DNA from: Phycisphaerae bacterium
GTDB taxonomy: Bacteria > Planctomycetota > Phycisphaerae > Sedimentisphaerales > Anaerobacaceae
Direction: 5' to 3'
Assembly: GCA_030601845.1 (NCBI GenBank)
Contig: JAUWAY010000016.1
Location: forward strand, 1 to 53,761
DNA: 53,761 nt
Shown: positions 8,933 to 16,435 of the stretch, one piece after another
How positions within the stretch are numbered: position 1 is the first letter of the stretch
Layout of the letters: each line of letters opens with the position of its first letter
Made by a program: the position numbers and the translations under genes
Notes under the pieces: generated by a model
The model's input: the letters and a program-made list of their open reading frames with translations, nothing else
What the model was told of the DNA's origin: nothing
Database searches by the model: none

Positions 8933-9430
8933 TTAGCATTCTTCTACATACTCGTGTATCCGCAGGTAGCCGGGTAAAAGAATTGGGGTGATTTTGCAAT
9001 CCTTGCAGGCCCAGTGGAATAAAATCTTCTGAACTTCAGGTTCGAGGTTGTTTTTGGCATAGGGGTGCTGTATATATTCATCCACACAGCAGGGCGGAAA
9101 GCCAAACAAAAAACCCTCGAACCGCACCGTCGCAGCAGATTTGTCAATTGGCTTATCACCAAAGCGTTTTTCGTAGAGTTGAATGTATCCGGCCGATACG
9201 CTGAAGATAGCTTCGGTTACTTGTTTGCCGGTTTTGACAGTACGTGTGATTTGCTCTGTAAGTAAGCCCAGTTGCTGCAGCAATTTGAGTTCATTGTGAT
9301 CGAGAGGTTTTTCCCATCTGCTCAAGGGCTTTAGCCCTTCGCAGGTAAGAGCCGCAAGGTATGCCAATTCAAAATCGATTGTTTTCAGCGCCTTGATGCA
9401 CTGTTTGATTTCCTGCGAGTCAAAATCCAA
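8933..9430 (-). CDS. Cys-containing protein, DUF483-like, function unknown
   Basis: A 165-residue soluble protein that starts with TTG, directly behind the stop of the upstream gene and 9 bases after GAGGG. Its most distinctive part is F-G-F-P-P-C-C-V-D-E-Y near residue 112, followed by W-A-C-K-D-C near residue 142, and a Cys as the last residue. A G-[FY]-P-x-C-C-V motif is typical of DUF483, whose role is unknown; the four to five Cys could bind metal or an Fe-S cluster. It is 12 bases from the EF-hand/dockerin gene and probably in the same transcript. Confidence 0.6.
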   Translation of the reverse strand: MDFDSQEIKQCIKALKTIDFELAYLAALTCEGLKPLSRWEKPLDHNELKLLQQLGLLTEQITRTVKTGKQVTEAIFSVSAGYIQLYEKRFGDKPIDKSAATVRFEGFLFGFPPCCVDEYIQHPYAKNNLEPEVQKILFHWACKDCKITPILLPGYLRIHEYVEEC

Positions 9431-9442
9431 ATCCGCTTCCCT

Positions 9443-10606
9443 CTAATCCTGACCCGGCTCAGTGCTACCTAGCCATTTGTCAGCGAATTTGCCGAAGTCT
9501 GCAAAATCGACTTTGCAGTCCTTATTTAAGTCGGCGGGCAGGTACAGCGTGCCTAAATCGCCGCACTGCCGGGGCATTTCGAGAACTTTTAGCAACAGTG
9601 GTATATCAATTCTACCTTTCCCGTGGACATCACCGGCATAGCTGAAGGAGCCGTGTTCCATGTAATGCATAGCGATAAGGGGACAATCGATACTTAAACC
9701 GAGTTGTGGATTGACAATCCCCGCTGGCCCCATGTTTACCGTTGCACCACATATATCGCAGGTTTCAAGGCCATATTGCCATCCGCACCATTTATATGTT
9801 TCACCTGGTAAGGCATCCTCCTGCCATGGCAACTCATTGATATCAGCACCGCAGCGTTTGGCCAATTCGATACCGTCGGGGCTAAGGTTCTTATTCTGGT
9901 CAGAATCGTACAGGTCGAAGCCTGCTTTGAGTTCCTCGCTATCAGTTAAAAGGTCGCCATCAAGGTCATTGCCGTCCACCGGCAATTGATGCTCGTTGGG
10001 GTCGTAGGGATACTGAAGCTCCAGAACCCTTAGCAATCGCGCGATTTCTGCTCTGCCGCTATTTGTGCTGCCGGAAAAACTGAAAGAGCCGTGTTCCATG
10101 TAATGCACCGACATAAACGGCAGAAAATTGTAGAAAGGATCCCCTTGGGGATAACTCAAGCCCAATTTGGGATTGACAATCTCCACGCCCCCCATATTCA
10201 TAATCTCGTCGCAAATATCGCACGTCTCGAGACCCCAAAAATAGTGTTCTACTTTAAATGTTTCGGTTGGGACGGGGTCACTATACTCCCATACCGGCAA
10301 TTGATTGATGATACTTGCGCAGCGTTTAGCTAACTCAACACCATCAGGGATTTCGTTGCGGTTCTGGTCGCCGTTGAACACACGATAGCCGATGGCAAAT
10401 TCTTCAGTGTTAGCAAGCAAATCGGCGTCCATGTCTTGACTGACCGGCAGCTCGTGCGGGTCAGGAGTGTATGCAAGAGCTTTGTGCAGACCAACAGTTC
10501 CCAACGTCAATGCAGCAGTTGTGCCGGCAACTATTGCTTTTTGTTTGAATTTATTTTTATTTCGTTTTTTGGCATTTCTTTGATATGCTCTTCTTAATCT
10601 TCTCAT
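9443..10606 (-). CDS. Secreted calcium-loop protein with duplicated CxxC module and C-terminal dockerin
   Basis: A 387-residue protein whose start, MRRLRRAYQ, follows GGGAGAG. A basic N-terminus and one hydrophobic stretch ending near A-L-A act as a signal. Two modules of about 160 residues repeat: a calcium-loop segment (D-M-D-A-D-L-L-A and D-L-D-G-D-L-L-T) with a D-x-N-x-N loop and E-L-A-K-R-C, then L-E-T-C-D-I-C, V-N-P-x-L-G-L-S, and M-H-Y-M-E-H-G-S-F-S. The two CxxC motifs in each module could bind metal. The end carries a dockerin-like D-L-N-K-D-C-K-V-D-F-A-D-F. The function is unknown; such architectures are abundant in Phycisphaerae secretomes. It probably shares a transcript with the downstream DUF483-like gene. 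Confidence 0.7.
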   Translation of the reverse strand: MRRLRRAYQRNAKKRNKNKFKQKAIVAGTTAALTLGTVGLHKALAYTPDPHELPVSQDMDADLLANTEEFAIGYRVFNGDQNRNEIPDGVELAKRCASIINQLPVWEYSDPVPTETFKVEHYFWGLETCDICDEIMNMGGVEIVNPKLGLSYPQGDPFYNFLPFMSVHYMEHGSFSFSGSTNSGRAEIARLLRVLELQYPYDPNEHQLPVDGNDLDGDLLTDSEELKAGFDLYDSDQNKNLSPDGIELAKRCGADINELPWQEDALPGETYKWCGWQYGLETCDICGATVNMGPAGIVNPQLGLSIDCPLIAMHYMEHGSFSYAGDVHGKGRIDIPLLLKVLEMPRQCGDLGTLYLPADLNKDCKVDFADFGKFADKWLGSTEPGQD

Positions 10607-10950
10607 TTTTTTTTCTCTCCCAACGAAAGTATGGTGAGCAGTTAGCACCCTAATAGGATGCTACCAAATGATTTGGGTTTTGTCCAGAAGTTCTGCCAGC
10701 ACTTTTTATGCAAAGGAACTTTTGAATTTTTCGCAAAAATGACGGATTTTGGGTTGGGGAGGTCATTTTGGTGTCATAAATACGGAATTTTGCGCGGGTA
10801 AGTGGAAAGTAAATATCGTTTTTTGTCGATAAAACTCATACTGAACAAAAATATTCGGCCGATAATTGAATGAACATCGGCTTTATTTGCAGGATATAGA
10901 AAATAGGGGAGTCCGAGGCCAAAAGGCCGGATTTGGCCGGTTTTAAGGGA
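10607..10950. other. Intergenic region between divergent genes
   Basis: Nothing coding is seen. AGGCCAAAAGGCC-type short palindromes occur at about 10916-10940, just before the clpC promoter. Confidence 0.4.
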
Positions 10951-10978
10951 TTGACAAGTCGGCTGGTTGTGGTATAAT
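10951..10978 (+). promoter_or_regulatory. Consensus promoter of clpC
   Basis: Perfect TTGACA (10951-10956) and perfect TATAAT (10973-10978) are spaced by 16 bases. They lie 45 bases upstream of the clpC ATG. Confidence 0.8.
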
Positions 10979-11023
10979 ATTGTTAAGCTGATTGAGTTTT
11001 TATTATTTTTATTGAGGTGAAAG

Positions 11024-13561
11024 ATGTTTGAGCGTTTTACAGACCGAGCACGAAAGGTTATGGCGCTGGCCAACCAGGAAGCACAGCGATTTAACCACGA
11101 ATACATAGGGACCGAGCATATCCTGCTGGGCCTGGTTAAAGAAGGCAGCGGGGTGGGGGCTACGGTTCTAAAGAACCTTGATGTTGATATAAAGAAGCTT
11201 CGACTTGAGGTGGAAAAGCTGGTCAAGAGCGGGCCTGATATGGTTACGATGGGCAAACTGCCCCAGACGCCACGAGCCAAGAAGGTTATCGAATACGCAA
11301 TCGAAGAGGCCCGGTCGCTTAACCATAATTACGTGGGAACAGAACATATCCTGTTGGGTCTGCTGCGTGAGAGCGAAGGGATAGCAGCCCAGGTTCTTAT
11401 GAATCTGGGTTTGAAGCTGGAAGATGTGCGTCAGGAGGTCTTAAATTTGCTTGGAGCCGGCGTGGAGGGTGGCCTTGGTGCTCTTGGAATGAAGATGGGT
11501 CCGGCGGTAGGCCGTAAGCCGAAAAGCAAGACTCCGGCACTGGACAGCTTTGGCAGAGACCTGACGCAATTGGCAGCTGATGACGAGCTTGACCCGGTAA
11601 TCGGCAGAAAGACCGAGATTGAGCGATTGGTGCAGATACTCTGCAGGCGCACGAAAAACAATCCGGTTCTTCTGGGCGAAGCAGGAGTCGGCAAAACCGC
11701 AATTGTCGAGGGTCTAAGCCAGCAGATAATCCATAAGCAGGTTCCTGAACTGCTTAAAGACAAGCGCATTGTGGTCTTAGACCTGGCAATGATGGTTGCG
11801 GGGACAAAATATCGCGGGCAATTCGAGGAGCGCATAAAGGCAGTTATTAACGAGGTTAGAAGAGCTAAAAGTGTCGTGCTATTTATTGATGAGCTGCATA
11901 CACTGGTGGGAGCCGGTGGAGCTGAGGGTGCTATAGATGCATCAAACGTGTTGAAGCCGGCTCTCGCCAGAGGAGAGGTGCAGTGTATCGGGGCTACTAC
12001 ATTAGATGAGTATAGAAAGTATATCGAAAAAGACGGTGCCCTCGAAAGACGGTTCCAGACGATAATTGTTGAGCCGCCTACAAAGGACGAGACGGTAGAA
12101 ATACTCAGGGGATTACAAGATAGATACGAGGCACACCACAAGGTGCACTTCACTGACGAGGCGCTTTTCCAGGCGGTAGAACTGTCAACAAGATACATCA
12201 CCGGACGGTGCCTGCCCGATAAGGCAATTGATGTGGTAGATGAGTCGGGAGCGAGAGTGAGACTGAAGAATATGACTCCTCCGCTGGATTTGACCAAGAC
12301 GGAAGAAAAGATAGAAAAACTGCAAAAGGAAAAAGATGAGGCGGTAAAAGCGGCAGACTACGAACGTGCTGCGAAACTTAGAGACCAGGCACAGCAGCTT
12401 TTAGACGAGAAGACACAACTACAGAAGAAATGGTACGAGGAGAATAAGGAAGCAACGGGCGTAGTTGATGCCGAAATTATTGCAGAGGTCGTCAGCAAGA
12501 TGACGGGTGTTCCATTGACACGGCTGGAGAAGAAGGAAACCCAGCGGCTTCTGGAACTTGAAGCAGAGCTGCACAAACGGGTTGTTTCGCAGGATGAGGC
12601 GATCAATGCAGTTGCTAAAGCGGTAAGACGGAGCAGAAGTGGCTTGAAAGACCCGAATCGGCCTATGGGCTGCTTTATATTCTTAGGTCCCAGCGGTGTG
12701 GGGAAAACACTGCTGGCAAGAGCGCTGGCGGAGTTTATGTTCGGGGACCAAAACGCGCTCGTCCAACTCGATATGAGTGAGTTTATGGAAAAACACAATG
12801 TCAGCAGATTGGTAGGAGCACCTCCAGGGTACGTAGGGTATGAGGAAGGTGGACAATTGACCGAAAGAATAAGACGAAGACCTTACGCTGTGCTGCTGCT
12901 TGATGAAATTGAAAAAGCTCACCCGGATGTTTATAACATGCTGCTGCAAATTATGGACGAGGGGAGACTGACCGACAGCTTCGGGCGACACGTCGACTTT
13001 AAGAACATCGTTCTTATTATGACCAGCAATATCGGTGCTGACCTGATTAAGAGTCAAGCCGGGTTTGGGTTTGCAAAGAAGAGCTCTGAGGCGAATTATG
13101 AGAAAATGAAGGAAATACTTGAAAAGGAAGTGGAGCGGCACTTCAGGCCGGAATTTCTTAATCGCGTTGACGATACGATAGTTTTCAAGGCACTAACCAG
13201 AGAAGATTTGCAAACTATCGTCGATTACGAGCTTGCGAAGGTGTTCAAACGGCTGACCGAGCACGGTTTGAGACTGGAGCTTAGTGAGCAGGCCAAGGAA
13301 TTTCTCATCGACAAAGGTTACAATCCTGAATTTGGGGCCAGGCCCTTGCGAAGGGCAATCGAGCACTATATAGAAGACCCACTTTCAGAAGCTATGCTGC
13401 GAGGTGAATTCAAAGGTAAGAACCTTATAAAGATCGACGCCCGCGACGAGGAGCATATGAAAATTGAGGGCCTCAAGGCACCTGAAGTCAGAAGTCAGAA
13501 ATCAGATGTCAGAAGTCAGAAGTCAGAACCCCGCGAGGTGGGGGTTGCAGAACAAGAATAG
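11024..13561 (+). CDS. clpC: ClpC-type AAA+ unfoldase, ATPase subunit of the Clp protease
   Basis: An 845-residue HSP100 protein that unfolds substrates for ClpP. Seen in order: the double Clp-N repeat (MFERFTDRARKV to about 150); AAA-1 with G-E-A-G-V-G-K-T and V-L-F-I-D-E-L-H; a coiled M domain with a UVR-type segment (K-A-A-D-Y-E-R-A-A-K-L-R-D); AAA-2 with G-P-S-G-V-G-K-T and L-L-L-D-E-I-E-K-A-H; and the ClpB D2-small C-terminal domain. GAGGTG precedes the ATG. The last 25 residues are not family-like: they are translated from a 7-base repeat (13484-13528) and read V-R-S-Q-K-S-D-V-R-S-Q-K-S-E. ClpP and the McsAB adaptors are not nearby. Confidence 0.95.
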   Translation: MFERFTDRARKVMALANQEAQRFNHEYIGTEHILLGLVKEGSGVGATVLKNLDVDIKKLRLEVEKLVKSGPDMVTMGKLPQTPRAKKVIEYAIEEARSLNHNYVGTEHILLGLLRESEGIAAQVLMNLGLKLEDVRQEVLNLLGAGVEGGLGALGMKMGPAVGRKPKSKTPALDSFGRDLTQLAADDELDPVIGRKTEIERLVQILCRRTKNNPVLLGEAGVGKTAIVEGLSQQIIHKQVPELLKDKRIVVLDLAMMVAGTKYRGQFEERIKAVINEVRRAKSVVLFIDELHTLVGAGGAEGAIDASNVLKPALARGEVQCIGATTLDEYRKYIEKDGALERRFQTIIVEPPTKDETVEILRGLQDRYEAHHKVHFTDEALFQAVELSTRYITGRCLPDKAIDVVDESGARVRLKNMTPPLDLTKTEEKIEKLQKEKDEAVKAADYERAAKLRDQAQQLLDEKTQLQKKWYEENKEATGVVDAEIIAEVVSKMTGVPLTRLEKKETQRLLELEAELHKRVVSQDEAINAVAKAVRRSRSGLKDPNRPMGCFIFLGPSGVGKTLLARALAEFMFGDQNALVQLDMSEFMEKHNVSRLVGAPPGYVGYEEGGQLTERIRRRPYAVLLLDEIEKAHPDVYNMLLQIMDEGRLTDSFGRHVDFKNIVLIMTSNIGADLIKSQAGFGFAKKSSEANYEKMKEILEKEVERHFRPEFLNRVDDTIVFKALTREDLQTIVDYELAKVFKRLTEHGLRLELSEQAKEFLIDKGYNPEFGARPLRRAIEHYIEDPLSEAMLRGEFKGKNLIKIDARDEEHMKIEGLKAPEVRSQKSDVRSQKSEPREVGVAEQE
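13484..13528. repeat. Heptanucleotide array GAAGTCA x6 inside clpC 3' end
   Basis: Six units (GAAGTCA, GAAGTCA, GAAATCA, GATGTCA, GAAGTCA, GAAGTCA) plus GAA. It is read in frame as the C-terminal tail of ClpC. Confidence 0.95.
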
Positions 13562-13626
13562 CCCCACCCCTCGGCCTGCTCCTCGGAGGGGCTGGTCCCG
13601 GAAGAAGGGGGGGTGAAAAATTAATC

Positions 13627-14076
13627 TCATTGTTTGAGCATTTCGATTTCTGCAGGGCTTTGCTGTCCGGCTAAAAGTGATTTAAATTCATATTCGGGCA
13701 GGTACTCTACTCGGCCGTCCAGCCGAAGCACGACAAAGCCGTCGCCCAGCAGTGAAGAAGGATAATTCTTTTCGGTGTAAGCTAAAATCTCCTCTGGCCC
13801 TGATTCAGGGCCGATCCATAGTGCTCTATACTGGAGGTCACCCAGCCGAACCCACCCTTGTAAATTCTCTTTAACGTTATCGATATAAGATTTAGGAGGC
13901 ACTGCCCTATGGGCTTGTCGGTACCGCAGGACGATTTGGCCGAGTTGTTCCATTGCCCGCATTGCTTCTGAGCGGTTGACCCAATCCTTAAAGTTAATCA
14001 TTGCTGCGATAGCAATTGCTGTAACAGCCATTACAGCTATAAATTCTATCACGATGGCCTTTTGTCGTTTGTTCAT
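13627..14076 (-). CDS. Small single-pass membrane protein, function unknown
   Basis: A 149-residue protein with a short basic N-terminus (MNKRQK), one membrane helix at about residues 7-27, and a soluble domain. The layout (basic tail, hydrophobic helix, then a long amphipathic helix E-A-M-R-A-M-E-Q-L-G-Q-I-V-L-R-Y-R-Q-A) recalls type II secretion pseudopilins such as those with the H-R-x-x-P-P motif, but no prepilin peptidase site with Gly-Phe is seen. It is downstream of the RNase H-PurN gene on the same strand, 80 bases away, across a TTAATTGG repeat. I do not recognise the family. Confidence 0.6.
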   Translation of the reverse strand: MNKRQKAIVIEFIAVMAVTAIAIAAMINFKDWVNRSEAMRAMEQLGQIVLRYRQAHRAVPPKSYIDNVKENLQGWVRLGDLQYRALWIGPESGPEEILAYTEKNYPSSLLGDGFVVLRLDGRVEYLPEYEFKSLLAGQQSPAEIEMLKQ

Positions 14077-14078
14077 AG

Positions 14079-14114
14079 CTGGTTAATTGGTTAATTGGTT
14101 AAATGGTTAATTGG
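14079..14114. repeat. Octanucleotide array TTAATTGG
   Basis: GGTTAATTGGTTAATTGG continues into TTAAATGGTTAATTGG, with a period of eight bases. The same unit appears at about 6213-6232, and a degenerate form at about 41840-41858. Confidence 0.85.
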
Positions 14115-14156
14115 CCGCCACTTACCAATTAACCACTCACTACTCACCAGTTATTT

Positions 14157-15518
14157 TTACTTTGCCCCCGTGTCTTCTTGTCGAAGACAAGAATGGGGGC
14201 GGGCCCCGCCCCTGTGGCAGGGGTCGGGGCGGGCGTCTTGAACGTGTAATCGTCCTTCTGCGAACAGTCTTATGGCCTGCGGATATGCGATACATTCCTC
14301 TAAAAAAACTCTTGCGGCGAGGGTCTCCGGGCTGTCTGCGTCTTTAACTTCACAGGCCCGCTGAACAATTATTGGGCCTTTATCATATTCGTTTGTACAA
14401 AAATGCACTGTGCAGCCGGTTATTTTGCAGCCGGCTGCGAGAACCGCCTCGTGTACGTGATGCCCCCAGCAACCCCTCCCGCCGAAGCTTGCCCCGTTAG
14501 AAAGGGGCGATTCTTTGCATCCGTGCCTTCTAACGCATTTTTCGCATACCTCCCTTCTAACGGGGCTTGGCAATAGAGCCGGATGTATGTTCATCACGCG
14601 GTTTTCGTATCGAGGGGGTATTTTCCACAGGCAGAGCCAGCCGCCCTGGACGACGAGGTCAACATTTGCAGCGACGAGTTCATCTTCGATGCATTTGCTG
14701 AATTGCACAAGGTCCGGATGGTCCTTTTTGCGGATGATTTTTACGTCCAGTCCGGCTTTTTTTGCTTTTTCGACGCCGGCTACCGTTGAGCGTGAGCTGA
14801 TTACGACTGCGACTTTGGCATTTAGCCGGCCCTTATTTATATATTCGAGAATGTTCATCAACGTTGTGCCGCCGCCGCTGATAAGCACGCCAAGACGAAT
14901 CCCGCCCCTCGGTGGGGCGGGACGAATCGGCCTGTCGTATCTGGATGCTCGATGCTCGTCTCTCGTCCCTCGTCCTTGTTCTGTCTTCTGTCCTCTGTCC
15001 TCTGTCTTCACGATAACGTCCTGTTCGAGATTTAAGGCCTGATTTACGAGCTTGTCGGCTTCTTTGTTTTGCTCTCTGGTAATGTGTTGAACCTTCCAGT
15101 TTTCGAATTCACCGAGTAGATGACACACCTGGCGGAAAAGAGGCCTGATTTGCTCGCTCTTTACCTTGTACCGGCCATTGACCTGTCTGACGAGCAGTTC
15201 ACTGTCACTGAAAATCGTTAGCTGTTTAGTGCCAATTTGCTTTGCGGCCTCGAGGGCCTTCACGATACCGGTGTATTCGGCCACATTGTTCGTCGTCTGG
15301 CCGAGGAAAAAGGCTTCCGCCTTCAATTTAGTTCCAGCGTGGTCGGTTAAGATAAATGCTGCGGCGGCCGGGCCCGGGTTGCCTCGGCTGCCACCATCTA
15401 TGTAAACGGTTATTCGCTCTATTTTGTTAATCCTGTCTAAGTAGGGGCGACCCTGTGTGGTCGCCCTGATGTAGGGCGAGTCCCATTCGCGAAAAAATGC
15501 GAATGGAGTCCCGGGCAA
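14157..15518 (-). CDS. RNase H - phosphoribosylglycinamide formyltransferase (PurN) fusion with repeat-derived linker and insertion
   Basis: A 453-residue fusion. Residues 35-165 are RNase H (Asp41 in Y-I-D-G-G, Glu81, Asp105 in S-D-S-E-L, Asp154), which cuts the RNA strand of RNA-DNA hybrids. Residues 207-428 are PurN, which formylates GAR in purine synthesis (I-S-G-G-G-T-T, Asn310, His312 in N-I-H-P-A-L-L-P, Asp379 in Y-D-K-G-P-I-I). The linker 171-205 comes from a 7-base repeat plus a GC-rich palindrome. Residues 319-344 come from an inserted palindromic element. The C-terminal end reads into another GC-rich hairpin. The start is uncertain: no ATG is in frame, and the TTG used follows directly on the TGA of the upstream zinc-ribbon gene. 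Both catalytic sets look intact. Confidence 0.8.
   Translation of the reverse strand: MPGTPFAFFREWDSPYIRATTQGRPYLDRINKIERITVYIDGGSRGNPGPAAAAFILTDHAGTKLKAEAFFLGQTTNNVAEYTGIVKALEAAKQIGTKQLTIFSDSELLVRQVNGRYKVKSEQIRPLFRQVCHLLGEFENWKVQHITREQNKEADKLVNQALNLEQDVIVKTEDRGQKTEQGRGTRDEHRASRYDRPIRPAPPRGGIRLGVLISGGGTTLMNILEYINKGRLNAKVAVVISSRSTVAGVEKAKKAGLDVKIIRKKDHPDLVQFSKCIEDELVAANVDLVVQGGWLCLWKIPPRYENRVMNIHPALLPSPVRREVCEKCVRRHGCKESPLSNGASFGGRGCWGHHVHEAVLAAGCKITGCTVHFCTNEYDKGPIIVQRACEVKDADSPETLAARVFLEECIAYPQAIRLFAEGRLHVQDARPDPCHRGGARPHSCLRQEDTGAK
14160..14240. repeat. GC-rich hairpin repeat at the 3' end of the purN domain
   Basis: GCCCCCGTGTCTTCTTG and CAAGAATGGGGGC form a hairpin, followed by a second inverted pair GCCCCGCCCC/GGGGTCGGGGC. 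The first hairpin resembles the terminator at 47479-47516. It encodes the last residues of the fusion protein. Confidence 0.6.
14487..14569. mobile_element. Palindromic MITE-like element inserted in frame in purN (copy 1)
   Basis: The element spans 14492-14564, with inverted ends CCCCGTTAGAA and TTCTAACGGG(G). It is flanked by the direct repeat GCTTG at 14487-14491 and 14565-14569 (CTTG if the ends are counted symmetrically). The net gain is 78 bases or 26 codons, without a stop in the gene's frame. Deleting it restores the normal PurN reading L-L-P-S-F-G-G. Confidence 0.85.
14943..15010. repeat. Heptanucleotide array inside the RNase H-PurN linker
   Basis: Two blocks of 7-base period: GATGCTC/GATGCTC/GTCTCTC/GTCCCTC, then TTCTGTC/TTCTGTC/CTCTGTC/CTCTGTC. 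They are translated as a charged linker between the two enzyme domains. Confidence 0.9.
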
Positions 15519-15534
15519 TCACATGGGATTGCCC
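15445..15534. repeat. Three adjacent perfect palindromes
   Basis: Stems GGGCGACC/GGTCGCCC (15445-15466), CCATTCGC/GCGAATGG (15483-15506) and GGGCAATC/GATTGCCC (15513-15534) follow each other. They cover the junction between the zinc-ribbon gene, whose stop is in the third palindrome, and the start of the RNase H-PurN fusion. Confidence 0.85.
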
Positions 15535-16262
15535 CTATTGCTTTCAAGAACAAGTATTCGTGTGCAGTTAGGACAGCGAATTATATCATCTTTTGTCAAG
15601 AGCAAATTTACGGACTCGGCGGTGATACCCATAAAGCAGCCACCACAGCTATAGGCCTCTGTTTTTCCTTCCTGCTGCTCAATCACCACTACAGCCTGGC
15701 CATCGTATGTTTCAGCGACGCGTTTGAAGATTTGCAGCACCTCAGCTGGTATGGCCTGCGCAAGCTGATTCCATTCGACCTGGATTTGTTCGATTTCGGC
15801 CTCATACTTGGTTGCCAGAGACTCGGCTTCTTTTCGGGTCTGCTCGAGCTTTTGTTTCTCCTGGTCTATCTGGTTTTGTATTTCCTGGCACTCGGCCTCG
15901 TCGGCCTCAATATCCTTCATCAGCTCCAATATTTGATTCTCGGTCTTGGAATTATCGGCTTTAGTTGTATTAAGGTGGGTGAGAACTGCGGCATATTCTT
16001 TGTTTGTTTTTGCGGCGTTGAGGCAAGCCCTTAACTTGGCTATTGTTTCATCTTTGGTCTTGAGTTCCAATTCCAGCCGGTCGGACTGAACCTTTGTCAG
16101 TTGAATCTCTTCGGTTTTGGCTTCGAGGGCGCTTTGGAGGCTTCTGACCCGATTTTCCTGGATAATGACATTTCTTCGTTGTCTTGTAAGTTTCGCTTTG
16201 ACCGCTCGCAGGCGATTCTCAATGCTTTGGAGTTTTACCAACCCATTCAATACAGGTCCCAT
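15519..16262 (-). CDS. Coiled-coil protein with C-terminal zinc ribbon (zf-RING_7 / CT398-like)
   Basis: A 247-residue protein. Residues 1-175 are a long heptad-type coiled coil; the C-terminus carries a C4 zinc ribbon, S-C-G-G-C-F at about 206-211 and R-C-P-N-C-T at about 230-235. This arrangement matches PF02591-type proteins, often near RNase H-like genes and thought to bind nucleic acid or act as adaptors; the precise role is unknown. AAAGGAG lies upstream of the ATG. The neighbouring downstream gene, an RNase H fusion, begins immediately at its stop codon, which supports an operon and a common nucleic-acid theme. The C-terminal residues N-R-G-N-P-M are encoded by a palindromic repeat. 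Confidence 0.8.
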   Translation of the reverse strand: MGPVLNGLVKLQSIENRLRAVKAKLTRQRRNVIIQENRVRSLQSALEAKTEEIQLTKVQSDRLELELKTKDETIAKLRACLNAAKTNKEYAAVLTHLNTTKADNSKTENQILELMKDIEADEAECQEIQNQIDQEKQKLEQTRKEAESLATKYEAEIEQIQVEWNQLAQAIPAEVLQIFKRVAETYDGQAVVVIEQQEGKTEAYSCGGCFMGITAESVNLLLTKDDIIRCPNCTRILVLESNRGNPM

Positions 16263-16385
16263 TTATGCTCCTTTGTGCTGCGGGTTAGAATCGTCAAACC
16301 TATTATGTTCATTTATATCTGAACCTGCAACAAAAATTTTTCTACTTTTTATTTGCTGGTAGCTGATGGTATAATTGCTGGGGAC

Positions 16386-16424
16386 CCTGTTTTGCGACTT
16401 ATTGGGGAGCTCTCGCAAAATAGG
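16386..16424 (+). promoter_or_regulatory. Hairpin over the ribosome site of the M20 peptidase gene
   Basis: CCTGTTTTGCGA (16386-16397) pairs with TCGCAAAATAGG (16413-16424), 12 pairs with one G-U and a 15-base loop. The end of the second arm is part of the likely ribosome site (AGGA), 10 bases before the ATG at 16436. TATAAT at 16370-16375 is a likely -10, but its -35 is poor. Confidence 0.45.
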
Positions 16425-16435
16425 AACCCTGTGCT

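Noticed and set aside
11431-12297. A 288-codon frame antisense to clpC
   Set aside because: A Ser-rich shadow of the highly conserved clpC coding strand.
14943-15010. CRISPR array
   Set aside because: The repeated units are 7 bases, with no spacers; the same holds for the other arrays. No cas gene is in the window.
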